Of a stretch of DNA of 38,687 nucleotides, positions 7,996 to 16,647 are shown in pieces. This stretch comes from Streptomyces ipomoeae 91-03. Its GTDB lineage: Bacteria; Actinomycetota; Actinomycetes; Streptomycetales; Streptomycetaceae. Under the pieces are notes generated by a model. The model saw only the letters and a program-made list of their open reading frames with translations. It was not told the origin of the DNA and did no database searches. The stretch is taken from positions 1-38,687 of the forward strand of contig NZ_AEJC01000580.1 in assembly GCF_000317595.1 (NCBI RefSeq). Direction: 5' to 3'. The first letter of the stretch is position 1. Every line of letters starts with the position of its first letter. Both the position numbers and the translations under genes were made by a program.

Positions 7996-9255
7996 TCACG
8001 GGATCACACCCTTGGATCGCAGGGCATCGTCGATCTGTTCCCTGATGGTGTCGACCGAGCTCTCCGGTTCGATCGCGGACGGCGGAGACAGCGCGTGGGA
8101 AATCACGATCGACACGTTCTGGTAGGCGGGAGTGAGCGGGCGTACGCTCGCCGACTGCAGGGCGGCGAGCACTTCCCCGGCGAACGGGTACTCCTTGACG
8201 AACGACGGCTCGTCGTACAGGGCCCGCAGGGTCGGGGGCAGACCGCCCTCCAGCGCGGCGGTGAGCTGGTTCTCGCGGTTGCGCAGGCACAGGGCCGCTT
8301 CGAAGGCCAGGTCGGGGTGGCGCGAGTAGGCACTGACCGCCAGGTCGATGCCCCCGATGGTGGGCCGTGCCGGGCGGTCGGCGTCGACCCGGGGGTACGG
8401 AGCCCAGCGGAAGTTCTTGAACAGCCGCGGGTTGTTCGCCTTCATCGACGGATGGACGAACGGGTAGTTGAGCTCGAACGCCGCAGTTCCCGACTCCATG
8501 GCCAGGCGGTTCTGGTCCTCCATCTGGTTGGACAGGGAGGGGTCGGCGGCCGGGGAGTTCGCCAGGTCGCGCATGATGCCGGCGGCCCGCATCGCGGGTG
8601 GGCCGAGGGAGGGCTCGGTCGCGCTCGGGTTGAGGATGGCGCCGCCCGCGCTGTTGACCAGCGTGTTGAACCAGACGGTCAGTCCCTCGTACTGGGCGCC
8701 CTGGATCTCCACGTAGTGGGGTTTGCCCTGCCGGGCGAGCCGGCGCGCCATGTCCAGCAGCTCGGCCCACGTTGTGGGCGCGGTGGGTACCAGGTCCTTG
8801 CGGTACCACAGGAGTTGGGTGTTGGTGTTGTACGGGACGGCGTAGAGCTTGCCCTTCCAGGTCGAGGTCTGCAGCGGCGCCCGCAGGGTGCCCTCGGTGG
8901 CCTGTCGCTTCGCCGCGCCCGTCCACTCACGGATCCAGCGTGCCTCGGCGAACTCCGCCGGCCAGGTGACGTCCAGGCCGAGGATGTCGAGCGAGTCGTC
9001 CTTGGCGGCGAGCCTGCGGACGAGTTGCTGACGCTGGCCGTCGGCGGCGCGCGGAAGCTTGTGGTAGACGACCCGGTAGCGGCCGCCGGACGCCCGGCTG
9101 CACCGGTCCGCCGCCTTCTGCAGCGCACCGGAGTCGTCGGGGAAGTTGTACCAGTTGACGCTGCGCGTGCCGGCGCCCTCATCGCCGCCACAGGCGGCGA
9201 GCAGGGACGCCAGTAACGGCAGTACGGCAAGAGCTCCCAGCCGTCGCGTCCGCAC
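7996..9255 (-). CDS. Extracellular solute-binding lipoprotein (sugar ABC importer)
   Basis: A 419-residue secreted lipoprotein. The N-terminus MRTRRLGALAVLPLLASLLA is followed by AC, giving lipobox LAAC with Cys22 as lipidation site. The mature part matches family 1 (CUT) binding proteins: NWYNFPDDSGALQKAADRCS, LGLDVTWPAEFAEARWI, LYAVPYNTNTQLLWYRKDLV and IGGIDLAVSAYSRHPDLA. It delivers a sugar to the two permeases downstream. I chose the GTG at 9255 because GAGAAGG lies about eight bases upstream and it leaves a proper signal peptide; upstream alternatives add a non-hydrophobic tail. It is first of the four importer genes, so the promoter should lie in 9256-9400. The closest described type is the trehalose binder LpqY; substrate uncertain. 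Confidence 0.88.
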   Translation of the reverse strand: MRTRRLGALAVLPLLASLLAACGGDEGAGTRSVNWYNFPDDSGALQKAADRCSRASGGRYRVVYHKLPRAADGQRQQLVRRLAAKDDSLDILGLDVTWPAEFAEARWIREWTGAAKRQATEGTLRAPLQTSTWKGKLYAVPYNTNTQLLWYRKDLVPTAPTTWAELLDMARRLARQGKPHYVEIQGAQYEGLTVWFNTLVNSAGGAILNPSATEPSLGPPAMRAAGIMRDLANSPAADPSLSNQMEDQNRLAMESGTAAFELNYPFVHPSMKANNPRLFKNFRWAPYPRVDADRPARPTIGGIDLAVSAYSRHPDLAFEAALCLRNRENQLTAALEGGLPPTLRALYDEPSFVKEYPFAGEVLAALQSASVRPLTPAYQNVSIVISHALSPPSAIEPESSVDTIREQIDDALRSKGVIP

Positions 9256-9708
9256 GGAATGCACCTTCTCTCCCGGAACCCGGTGGAATCCGCACCCGCG
9301 CACGCGGCGACACCTCGCTCCCGGGACGGCGGCACGGGACGTGGCCCCGCGGCGTTTTTCAGTTCCGAGCCAAGGCTAGGCACCACAGAGCGCAACATAA
9401 GGCATAAACATTCGAAACATCACCTGTATCGACCAATTGCCCCCAACCTGCCATCCATCACCCACCGGCGGCCGACGACCGCGCGGCATCGCAGTCCCGC
9501 GCCGACCGGGGGCCGACCATCTGCCGCCACCGGTGACCGTCTCCGACCGCAAGGCGCCCTGTCCGAGTGTCCGAGGGAGAGCATCGGCTCCGCCCGGCTG
9601 TTCCGGCCGGCTCGCTATGACCGTCAGCTACTTTGTCCCTTCGTCGTAGCTTCGGAGAGAAGGGCCGTCTCGTCAGCCCAACAGGGCGTCGCGGTCAGGG
9701 AGTTGAAT
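9256..9708. promoter_or_regulatory. Divergent intergenic region, sugar importer / MoxR ATPase
   Basis: No gene is supported in these 453 bases. At about 9394-9420 an AT-richer patch reads, toward the importer, ATGTTTCGAATGTTTATG. It holds two ATGTTT half-sites nine bases apart around a TTCGAA palindrome, followed by CCTTATGTTG. It lies about 140 bases upstream of the lipoprotein start and is a plausible operator/promoter region for it. Nothing recognisable lies at 9430-9690. Confidence 0.4.
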
Positions 9709-10908
9709 GTGGACGCACAGGACGCGCAGGACACGGCCAAGAGGCTGCGGGCGATCAGCGACGAGCTGTCGGACCGTTTCTACGAGCGGGCCGACGTGGT
9801 GCGGACGCTGGTGGTGACTCTGCTGGCCGGGCAGCACTCGCTGGTGCTCGGCCCGCCCGGAACGGCGAAGTCCGAGATGGCCCGGGAGCTCACGGGCAGG
9901 ATCGAGGGGGCGGCCTACTGGGAGATCCTGCTGTCGAAGTTCACCGCGCCGACGAGGATGTTCGGTCCCATCGACGTCGCCGCGCTGGCCCGGGGTGAGT
10001 ACCGCCAGGTCTACGACGGCCGCGCCACGACCGCGCACATCGCGTTCATCGACGAGATCTTCAAGTGCTCCACGGCGGCGCTGAACGAGACGCTGGGCTA
10101 CCTCAACGAGCGGATCTACCACCCCGAGAACGGCGGTGAGCCGATCCGCTGCCCCCTGATCGGAGCCATCACGGCGAGCAACGAACTGCCCAGCGAAGAG
10201 GATTCGGCCGCGATCTACGACCGGCTGCTGGTGCGGATCGAGGTCGGGTACCTGGAAGACCCCTCGAACTTCGCCGCGCTGGTCCGCTCCGCCGTCAGCC
10301 GCCCGGCGGCACCGACACGGACCACGGTCGAGCTGGCCGCGTTGCAGCACGCCGTAACCGAAGCCGTCCCGGCCGTGGACGTCCCCGACGTGATCGTGGA
10401 CGCGGTGTGCACGCTGCGGGCCGCCCTGCGCCGCAAGGAACTCGTCGCCTCCGACCGCCGCTGGCGGCAGGCGGTCGGCCTGCTCCAGGCGTCCGCGTTC
10501 CTCGACGGCCGCACGGCGGTCGCCGAGGCCGACCTGTCGCTGCTGACTCACGTGCTGTGGGACTCCCCCGCCCAGCGCCCGACCGTCGAGCGCGAGGTGC
10601 TGCACCTGGTCAACCCCGACGCCAAGGAGGCGCTCGACCTGGCCGACGCCATCGACGAGTTGGAGGCCCAACTCGACGCCATGGCCGGGCAGTCCCGCGA
10701 GGCGCTGAGCGAGTGGGTCATCAAGAAGGCCCACAACAAGCTCGCCATGGCGGGGAAGCGGCTGGAGAAACTGCGCGAGGAGGCCGCGAGAGCCGGCCGC
10801 TCCACCGCCGCCATCGACCGGGTCACCGGCCGCCAGCGCGCCGTCCGCGCCCGCGTTCTCACCGAGGCACTCGGCGTGGACGCGAGCATGGTGCAGGCCC
10901 AGCTCTGA
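9709..10908 (+). CDS. MoxR/RavA-family AAA+ ATPase
   Basis: A 399-residue AAA+ protein. Walker A is LGPPGTAKSEM (about residues 46-56), Walker B is IAFIDEIFKCS, sensor 1 lies in GAITASNELPSEED, and arginine-finger/sensor 2 candidates are in YDRLLVRIEVGYL. A C-terminal helical lid follows, with a charged segment (LDAMAGQSREALSEWVIKK). It resembles E. coli RavA and other MoxR proteins, which act as chaperone-like remodelling factors with a VWA-domain partner. The next gene encodes such a partner 20 bases downstream. The GTG at 9709 is preceded by AGGGAG; the frame is open to 9259 but the upstream part is not protein-like. Confidence 0.85.
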   Translation: MDAQDAQDTAKRLRAISDELSDRFYERADVVRTLVVTLLAGQHSLVLGPPGTAKSEMARELTGRIEGAAYWEILLSKFTAPTRMFGPIDVAALARGEYRQVYDGRATTAHIAFIDEIFKCSTAALNETLGYLNERIYHPENGGEPIRCPLIGAITASNELPSEEDSAAIYDRLLVRIEVGYLEDPSNFAALVRSAVSRPAAPTRTTVELAALQHAVTEAVPAVDVPDVIVDAVCTLRAALRRKELVASDRRWRQAVGLLQASAFLDGRTAVAEADLSLLTHVLWDSPAQRPTVEREVLHLVNPDAKEALDLADAIDELEAQLDAMAGQSREALSEWVIKKAHNKLAMAGKRLEKLREEAARAGRSTAAIDRVTGRQRAVRARVLTEALGVDASMVQAQL

Positions 10909-10928
10909 GCACCAGGGCGATCAGAAGC

Positions 10929-12533
10929 ATGGACACGACACCGAGCAAGCTCGACGAGTTGACGAGCCGGGCCGGAAAGTGGCTGGGCCTGTCCGCCGCC
11001 GGCGAGCGGCACACCGCGGCCGTGGTCGTGGACCGGTTCGACCGGATCACATGGCGCGACACCTATGAGCAGTCGGCCGCACTGCGCGATCTGGCCGAGG
11101 AGCTGAACGAGCGCCACGACCACACCATCGACCTTCTGACCGACGCGTTCCTGGCCGCCTACAAGGTCGGACCGCGCTTGCGTGAGCGCGCGGAGATGGA
11201 CCCCTCCCGGCTGGTGAACCACCAGGTCATCACCTCGCTGGTGGAGTCACCGGAGTTCGCCGAGCTGCACCGCGAGACGGCGGGCGACCCCTATGCCGCC
11301 GCCATGGCCGTACTCGCCCAGGCCACCACGCTGCGGGGGCTGCTGGAGCGCTCCCGGGAGGCCCAGGCACGGGCCGAGCAGGCGAAGGAGGCCCAGCAGG
11401 ACGCCGAAGGCGCGGCGACCGCCGTGAGTCAGGCGCTCCAGCGGGCCGCCGAGGACGGCACCGTGCCTGCTCCGGCCGCCGACGCCGTACAACAGGCGAT
11501 CGAGACCACCGAGACCGCCGAGGCCACTGCGCGGCAGGCCGCCCAGGACGCGGCGCGGGCCCTCGCGGCGGCGGCCCCCGGTGCCCGTGCCGCCGCGCGG
11601 AACGCGGCGGCGAAGGCCGCCGAGGCCGTGCGGGAGGAGGCCGCGCTGATGCGGGCATGGGGCGTCGGCCCCGGCGAGCTGGAGCGGATGCCGTTCGACC
11701 GGCGGGCCCGGCTCGCCGAGCGGCTGCGCACCGGCCGCCTCGCACAGTGGGCCGAGCTGATCGGTCGCTTCCGGCAGATGGCCCACGGTGAGCGCGCCCG
11801 CAAGGTGGAGAACGCCACCGGGGAACTGGTCGGCGTCACGCTCGGCAACGATCTCTCCCGCGTCATCCCCTCCGAGCTGGCGGGCCTCGGCGTGCCCGAG
11901 CTGCGGGCGGTGTTCGCCGTGCGGTACGCCGCCGGGGAGCTGATGCTCTACGACAGCCAGGGCGAGCAGGCCACCGGCCAGGGCGCCGTCATCGCGTGCG
12001 TGGACACCTCGCACTCCATGTACGAGGCAGGGCCCGGTGGGGTCACCCGGGAGGCGTGGGCCAAGGCGTGCGCCCTGGCGCTGCTGGACCAGGCCCGCCA
12101 CTCGGGGCGTGACTTCGTCGGCATCCTGTTCTCCGCCGCCGACAAGATCCAGGTCTTCCGCTTCCCGGCCGACCGGCCCGCCGGCATCGACCGCACCCTC
12201 GACTTCGCGGAGGCCTTCCTCGGCGGCGGCACCAGCTACCAGACGCCGCTGACAGCGGCCGGGAAACTGCTGGAGGAGGAGTTCAACGACACCGCCCGCA
12301 GACGCGGCGACATCGTGATGATCACCGACGACGACTGCGGCGTCACCGAGGCATGGATGCGCGACTGGAACGATGCCAAGCACCGGTTGGGCTTCCGGGT
12401 CTTCGGCGTGGCCGTCGGCGCCCCACGCGTCGCCGAAGCCGACTCGGTGCTGGAGTCCCTGTGCGACAACCTCCGCTCCATCGAGGACCTCACCGATGTC
12501 CACGCCGCCGCCGACCTCTTCCGCGTGATCTGA
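10929..12533 (+). CDS. VWA-domain protein, partner of the MoxR ATPase (ViaA-like)
   Basis: A 534-residue protein. Residues 130-240 form a long Ala/Glu/Arg/Gln-rich helical or coiled-coil region. The C-terminal third is a von Willebrand A domain with MIDAS motif CVDTSHSMYE at about residue 358 and a second MIDAS threonine in GGGTSYQTPL. A later acidic metal site is IVMITDDDCGV. The arrangement (N-terminal helical part, C-terminal VWA) matches ViaA-type partners of RavA/MoxR ATPases, and the ATPase gene lies immediately upstream, in the same operon. The pair probably works on protein complex assembly at or near the membrane; the client is unknown. Confidence 0.82.
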   Translation: MDTTPSKLDELTSRAGKWLGLSAAGERHTAAVVVDRFDRITWRDTYEQSAALRDLAEELNERHDHTIDLLTDAFLAAYKVGPRLRERAEMDPSRLVNHQVITSLVESPEFAELHRETAGDPYAAAMAVLAQATTLRGLLERSREAQARAEQAKEAQQDAEGAATAVSQALQRAAEDGTVPAPAADAVQQAIETTETAEATARQAAQDAARALAAAAPGARAAARNAAAKAAEAVREEAALMRAWGVGPGELERMPFDRRARLAERLRTGRLAQWAELIGRFRQMAHGERARKVENATGELVGVTLGNDLSRVIPSELAGLGVPELRAVFAVRYAAGELMLYDSQGEQATGQGAVIACVDTSHSMYEAGPGGVTREAWAKACALALLDQARHSGRDFVGILFSAADKIQVFRFPADRPAGIDRTLDFAEAFLGGGTSYQTPLTAAGKLLEEEFNDTARRRGDIVMITDDDCGVTEAWMRDWNDAKHRLGFRVFGVAVGAPRVAEADSVLESLCDNLRSIEDLTDVHAAADLFRVI

Positions 12534-12581
12534 TCCGGCCTCCTCCCCCGCGACCCCGACACTCAAAAGGGGATCTGAGCC

Positions 12582-12836
12582 ATGGCGCAGAAGAACGAGA
12601 CGACGGCTGTGGAGAACAGCAGAGAGCCGGGTGGGCAGCTCATCGGTGAGGTCTACGCCTCGTCGTTCGAGCCCGGGGCCGAGTGGGATGCCAGGGGCGT
12701 TCAGGCGTGGACCAGGCCCAGCGCCATCTTCAGGTTGTGCTCCGCGATTCCCGCCATGAACGCCCTGTCGGGGAAGTCTCCGTCGAGCAGCCGCAACGGA
12801 CCCGCCGTCAGCGACAGGCGCTGCGCGAGCGTGTAG
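12582..12836 (+). CDS. Possible truncated third gene of the MoxR/VWA operon
   Basis: An ORF of 84 codons begins 48 bases after the VWA stop, with AAAAGGGGATCTGAGCC before its ATG. The first 37 residues (starting MAQKNETTAVENSREPGGQL) look like normal hydrophilic coding sequence. From about 12701 the ORF lies antisense to the end of the phosphotransferase gene and reads like a shadow. This looks like a gene start whose remainder was lost when the neighbouring gene was joined here. It could also be simply spurious. No family recognised. Confidence 0.3.
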   Translation: MAQKNETTAVENSREPGGQLIGEVYASSFEPGAEWDARGVQAWTRPSAIFRLCSAIPAMNALSGKSPSSSRNGPAVSDRRCASV

Positions 12837-13690
12837 AGCGCCAGCCGGTCCTCGTCCAGTCCGTCCACCTCCAGCGGCCGGTAGGCGTCGTGGAGACGGA
12901 TTCGCAGGAAGACGTGCTCCCACTCGACGTCGAAGTACATCAAGCCCTCGATGTCGATGACCACGGGGTTCCCGTCCGCGTCCACCAGCACGTGGTCGGG
13001 TCCCAGTTCACCGTGCACGACGGCGTACTCCGCGCGCGGCCGTACCGCCGCCGCCAGATCCAGCAGCCGCTCCCACAGCCGGTCGCGGGCCCCCGCGATC
13101 CGCGGATCACGCGACGCCGCCTCGGCGAGGTCCCGCAGCGCGCGGTCCAGGACGACCCCCTCGCACGACGTCCCGCGCGATGTACCGTCTCCGTCGACCA
13201 CGGCCACCTTGCCGTACGTGGAGGCCCGATGCTCCCGCATCGACTCCAACGCCTCCCCGAGCCGGGCCATGACCGGTGCAGCCGCGCTGGGGTCGCGCGC
13301 GAGCAGCTTCTCCAGGTTCTCGCCCGGGACGTCCTCCACGATCGCGAGGTCGGCCGGGTAGTGGGTGCCGTCACGGTCGAGCAGCCGGATCGCCGGGACG
13401 CGGACGCCGAGCGCGTCCAGCCGCGCGTGCGCGGCCTCGAACAGGTCGAGCCCCAGGCCGGGCGAGAACGGGTCGGTGAGGTCGTCGTCGCCCTCGACCG
13501 CCGGCCAGTAGTTCTCGGCGTCGTCCCACAGGTAGGCGATCGCCGTCGTCGCGTCGTCCATCACCAGGCGGTACACGCCCTTCTTGCTGCCGCCCGCGAC
13601 CCTCTCGACCGCCTCCAGCCGCCGCCCACCGCCCAGCGCGGCCCGCGCCGCATCCGCCAACTGCCCCCGCGCCACTGCCCTGGCTGCCAT
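12701..13690 (-). CDS. APH-like phosphotransferase family protein with altered catalytic loop
   Basis: A 329-residue protein with the aminoglycoside phosphotransferase/choline kinase-like fold. The catalytic loop appears as VVHGELGPDHVLVD followed by VVIDIEG. In canonical APH enzymes the loop reads HGDLxxxNxLxD, then the metal-binding IDxE/D. Here the catalytic Asp position is Glu and the Asn position is His. Upstream are GGSKKGVYRLVMDD (nucleotide-binding loop) and LAIVEDVPGENLEKLL (hinge). The altered residues suggest weak, different or lost activity. Function unknown; resistance to an aminoglycoside is not implied. The ATG at 13690 follows GAGAGGCGG. It is convergent with the MoxR/VWA operon. 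Confidence 0.75.
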   Translation of the reverse strand: MAARAVARGQLADAARAALGGGRRLEAVERVAGGSKKGVYRLVMDDATTAIAYLWDDAENYWPAVEGDDDLTDPFSPGLGLDLFEAAHARLDALGVRVPAIRLLDRDGTHYPADLAIVEDVPGENLEKLLARDPSAAAPVMARLGEALESMREHRASTYGKVAVVDGDGTSRGTSCEGVVLDRALRDLAEAASRDPRIAGARDRLWERLLDLAAAVRPRAEYAVVHGELGPDHVLVDADGNPVVIDIEGLMYFDVEWEHVFLRIRLHDAYRPLEVDGLDEDRLALYTLAQRLSLTAGPLRLLDGDFPDRAFMAGIAEHNLKMALGLVHA

Positions 13691-13910
13691 GTTCCGAACC
13701 GCCTCTCCGTCACGACAATCCGCGCACCCTACGGGAGCATCGGCGTGGGGGCGATCGGTTTGTTCGGCGTCCAAGGACACGCCGGCCCGGGGTGCGCCAT
13801 GGGTTCCGAACCTCCGAGCATCCCCTTCCCTGCCCGGGTGACAGGCCGGTCGGTTCCGAGAAACCGAGCGACTGGTCCACCCCTCGGCCGTGACGGGTTG
13901 GGCGCACGCG

Positions 13911-14861
13911 TCAGCAGTCGTGGAAGGGCCGTCGGCCGGCGAGGTCTCCGGGGGTGTTGTAGGAGGAGGGTTCGGACAGCGCGGCGTGACGGAGGTGTTC
14001 GGCCAGCGCGTCGGTGGCCGGCGGTGCCGCGCGCTCCTTGACGCCCCAGGCCAGCAGGTGGTGGCGGCGGGCCCAGGTCTCCTGGAGTTCGCATACGTCG
14101 AGTGGCTGGTGGGGGTCGATGGCGCGGCGCGGTACGACGGCGAGTCCGGCGCCGGCGGCGGCGAGGGCGACGAGGACGCTGAGGTTGGCGACGGTGGTGC
14201 GGTAGCGCACCACCGGAGCGTGTGCTCCCAGGTGCTTCTCGATCCAGCGTCGCAGCGACGAGTCGGGGTCGAGCCCGACGAGAGGGTGCTCGGCGACCTC
14301 GCTGTAGGTGAGCGCGGTTCGGTCGGTGAGGATGCCGCCGGCCTGGCCGATCACGACCAGGGAGTCGTCGCCGAGGGGTTCCATCCGCAGACCGCACTCG
14401 CGGGCCTCGTCGTCGAGGACGACCCCCAGGTCCGCCTCGCCGTCGGCGAGCATGCGCACGGTCTGGGGGGTACGGCTCTCGGACACGGTGACGTCGATGT
14501 CCGGGTGTTCTCGCAGGAACGAGACCAGTGCGCGCGGTACGAGCCTGTGCATCGCGGAACCGCCGCCCAGCAGGGTCAGCGGAGCGGTCGGGGAGCGGGT
14601 GTAGCTCGCGACGGCGCTCTCCAGCCGTGCGGTGCGGTCGAGCACGTCGCGTGCGTGGCGGGCCAGGGTCGTCCCGGCCGGCGTGGGCCGCACGCCTCGC
14701 CGGCCGCGGATCAGCAGCGCCACGCCGGCATGGCGTTCGAGTGAGCGCACTCTGGCGCTGGCCGAGGGCAGGCTCAGATGCATCCGCTCGGCGCCCGCCG
14801 TGATCGACCCCTCGGTGACGATGTGAAGAAAGAGCCGCAGGTCATCCAGGTCATAGCGCAC
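13911..14861 (-). CDS. LysR-family transcriptional regulator
   Basis: A 316-residue regulator. The N-terminal winged helix-turn-helix is at residues 1-60 (LRLFLHIVTEGSITAGAERM, then SARVRSLERHAGVALLIRG). The effector-binding domain follows, with VSESRTPQTVRMLADGEADL and AAAGAGLAVVPRRAI as typical LysR C-domain segments. The GTG at 14861 is the natural start (MRYDLDDLRLF). It is divergent from the TauE-like gene, with an 83-base gap that holds a perfect palindrome. That is the standard layout for a LysR protein controlling its divergent neighbour. Confidence 0.9.
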   Translation of the reverse strand: MRYDLDDLRLFLHIVTEGSITAGAERMHLSLPSASARVRSLERHAGVALLIRGRRGVRPTPAGTTLARHARDVLDRTARLESAVASYTRSPTAPLTLLGGGSAMHRLVPRALVSFLREHPDIDVTVSESRTPQTVRMLADGEADLGVVLDDEARECGLRMEPLGDDSLVVIGQAGGILTDRTALTYSEVAEHPLVGLDPDSSLRRWIEKHLGAHAPVVRYRTTVANLSVLVALAAAGAGLAVVPRRAIDPHQPLDVCELQETWARRHHLLAWGVKERAAPPATDALAEHLRHAALSEPSSYNTPGDLAGRRPFHDC

Positions 14862-14876
14862 CGGTCCAGCCTATGC

Positions 14877-14893
14877 CCCAGCCTTAGGCTGGG
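14877..14893. promoter_or_regulatory. Palindrome CCCAGCC-TTA-GGCTGGG, candidate LysR operator
   Basis: Perfect 7-bp arms around TTA, in the short gap between the divergent lysR and tauE-like starts (16 bases from the lysR start). The position fits an autoregulatory operator or shared promoter element. The sequence does not show the textbook T-N11-A core clearly. Confidence 0.45.
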
Positions 14894-14944
14894 TACGCCG
14901 ATTACGCATTGTGGCCCCATGGGCCGACGGGCGATGCTCGGCGT

Positions 14945-15706
14945 GTGTACGAGTTATTGCTTGTTCTGGCGGCGGGTGTCGCCGCCGGGGTGCTGAACGC
15001 CATGGGCGGCGGGGGAACGTTCGTGGCGCTGCCCGCTCTCGTCGCGTTCGGCATGTCACCGGTGACGGCGAACGCGGTGTCGCGGGTGGCCCTCGTACCG
15101 GGGGCGGTGGTCAGCGCGTGGGTGTACCGGCGCGAACTCACCCCGGTGGGGCCGACATCCACGCGCGATCTGACAGTGGTCAGTGTGATCGGCGGTGGCG
15201 TCGGTGCCGGCTTGGTACTGGTGCTGCCGGCGTCGTCGTTCGACGCCGCGGCGCCGTGGCTGCTGGCCTTCGCCACGGTGGTCCTCGCTTTCGGGCGGCA
15301 CCTTTCCCAGGCGTTGAACAGGTCGCTCGGCCGCTCGGTCGGCATGAGTGAGCGAGGCGTTCTGATCGGTCAGTTCGTCCTCGCCGTGTACGGCGGATAC
15401 TTCGGCGGAGCCGTAGGCATCATGATGCTGGCCCTGTGGAGCATCGGCCTCGGCCTCGACGCCGCGGCCACCAACCCGATGCGGATCGCACAGCTCGCGG
15501 CCATCTACCTCAGCGCGACCGCGTTGTTCCTCATCGCTTCGGACGCGCTGGAAGCTCCGCTTCTGCTGACCGCCATGCTGATCGGCGCCGTGGTCGGCGG
15601 CTTCGCCGGAGCCCATGTGGCCCGCCGTCTGCCCGCATGGCTGCTGCGGGCCGTGATCCTCACGACCGCCGTGATCATGACCGTCCTGTATTTCCTGCGC
15701 GGCTGA
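14945..15706 (+). CDS. TauE/SafE-family membrane exporter
   Basis: A 253-residue polytopic membrane protein (7-8 hydrophobic segments) of the TauE/SafE family (sulfite/organic-anion exporters). The N-terminal repeat has AAGVLNAMGGGGTFVALPAL and the second repeat GGYFGGAVGIMMLALWSIG, the paired glycine-rich motifs of the family. The GTG at 14945 starts directly on the first membrane segment; its ribosome site is weak, and a longer TTG start at 14909 is possible. Codon 4 is TTA, the rare leucine codon read by the bldA tRNA in Streptomyces, so translation may depend on developmental stage. The divergent LysR gene is its likely regulator. The substrate is unknown. Confidence 0.85.
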   Translation: MYELLLVLAAGVAAGVLNAMGGGGTFVALPALVAFGMSPVTANAVSRVALVPGAVVSAWVYRRELTPVGPTSTRDLTVVSVIGGGVGAGLVLVLPASSFDAAAPWLLAFATVVLAFGRHLSQALNRSLGRSVGMSERGVLIGQFVLAVYGGYFGGAVGIMMLALWSIGLGLDAAATNPMRIAQLAAIYLSATALFLIASDALEAPLLLTAMLIGAVVGGFAGAHVARRLPAWLLRAVILTTAVIMTVLYFLRG

Positions 15707-15764
15707 CCGGGTGGGTGAGCCGTGGTGATCAACCCTCCATCGTCGGGAGCCGAGGCTGACTGAC

Positions 15765-16316
15765 ATGACCGAAGGTGACACGAGTGCCACCGCGCAGTAC
15801 ACGGACGCGGCCCGAGCGAGGCTGGTGATGGCCTACGAGGCATGCGTCCTCGCTGACCTCGCGCGTGCCGCCGTCCCGATCGGTGAGGACGAGTTGAGCC
15901 CCGACGGCACCACCCGGACGCCGGGCGCCGTGCTGGCCGACGCCGCCCGGGTGCTCGCCGCCGCACAGCGGTACTTCGAAGCCGCCGCCGTGTTCGAGCT
16001 CATCGGCGGGGCCGACTGGCAGCTCATCGGGGACGTCCTGCACGTGCCCGCGCGAACCGCACGTGTGCGCTTCGCGATGGCCGAGGCAGCCTTCCGGAAG
16101 GAAGTGCTCCACCCGGAGGAGACCGGCTCCGCCGAAGCCCCCGACGAGGCGGGCGGTCTGCGCGCCTATATGGCGAGGGAACCGCTGGAAGTGGCGCTCG
16201 ACCTCGACGACTGGGTGCTGCGCCACGAAGACGGCGACAGTCAACTCGGCACCGCCCCGGTCTCGGGTGGCCTGACCCGCAAGGATCCTCGGCGAAGCGC
16301 CGAGAAGCATTCCTGA
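15765..16316 (+). CDS. Conserved-type hypothetical protein with a helix-turn-helix-like segment
   Basis: A 183-residue soluble, acidic protein; no family recognised with certainty. Helical throughout. A stretch around residues 80-107 (GADWQLIGDVLHVPARTARV, continuing RFAMAEAAF) resembles a sigma-region-4-like HTH, as seen in small Streptomyces hypothetical proteins. The C-terminus is disordered and basic (GGLTRKDPRRSAEKHS). The ATG at 15765 is preceded by GGGAGCCGAGG. It lies 58 bases after the TauE-like gene and 28 bases before a small membrane ORF, so the three may be co-transcribed. Confidence 0.65.
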   Translation: MTEGDTSATAQYTDAARARLVMAYEACVLADLARAAVPIGEDELSPDGTTRTPGAVLADAARVLAAAQRYFEAAAVFELIGGADWQLIGDVLHVPARTARVRFAMAEAAFRKEVLHPEETGSAEAPDEAGGLRAYMAREPLEVALDLDDWVLRHEDGDSQLGTAPVSGGLTRKDPRRSAEKHS

Positions 16317-16344
16317 CCCAGCGAGAGGAGAGACGAGGAGAGAC

Positions 16345-16647
16345 ATGGACACATCCGATACGGCTCGGCTGCTGCGCGTGCTCGCCGTACGCGCGTTCAT
16401 CCTGGCGCTTCTGTCCGGCGTGACGGGCGCGTCCCTGCCGGCTCTTGTCTTCGCAGTCACCGGTCTGGGGCTCCTCCTCGTACCACTCGGCCCGGCGGCT
16501 GACCGCCGGGCCGACCGGTGTGCGGCGCCCGGGAGCCCTCGTCCGTCTCAGAGCAGCACGCCTCAGAGCACCAGTTCCTCGACCTCGGCGGAGACCGGCT
16601 CGAAACGCACCGGCAGACTGCTGATCCCGGTGAGGAGGTTGGAGTAG
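16345..16647 (+). CDS. Small membrane protein, probably truncated at its 3' end
   Basis: The ATG follows a strong purine-rich site (GAGGAGAGAC). Residues 8-50 form two hydrophobic segments (LRVLAVRAFILALLSGVTGA and LPALVFAVTGLGLLLVPLG). After residue 50 the reading turns into low-complexity Ser/Thr/Arg sequence that runs through a perfect terminator hairpin and then antisense over the last 85 bases of the P450 gene. The native protein probably ended earlier or was cut when the biosynthetic operon came to lie here. No function assigned. Confidence 0.5.
   Translation: MDTSDTARLLRVLAVRAFILALLSGVTGASLPALVFAVTGLGLLLVPLGPAADRRADRCAAPGSPRPSQSSTPQSTSSSTSAETGSKRTGRLLIPVRRLE
16487..16514 (-). terminator. 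Terminator hairpin of the biosynthetic operon
   Basis: Perfect 12-bp stem TCGGCCCGGCGG / CCGCCGGGCCGA around the tetraloop CTGA, starting 49 bases past the stop codon of the last P450 gene. No U-tract. Being symmetrical, it could also stop transcripts arriving from the left-hand genes. Confidence 0.75.
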
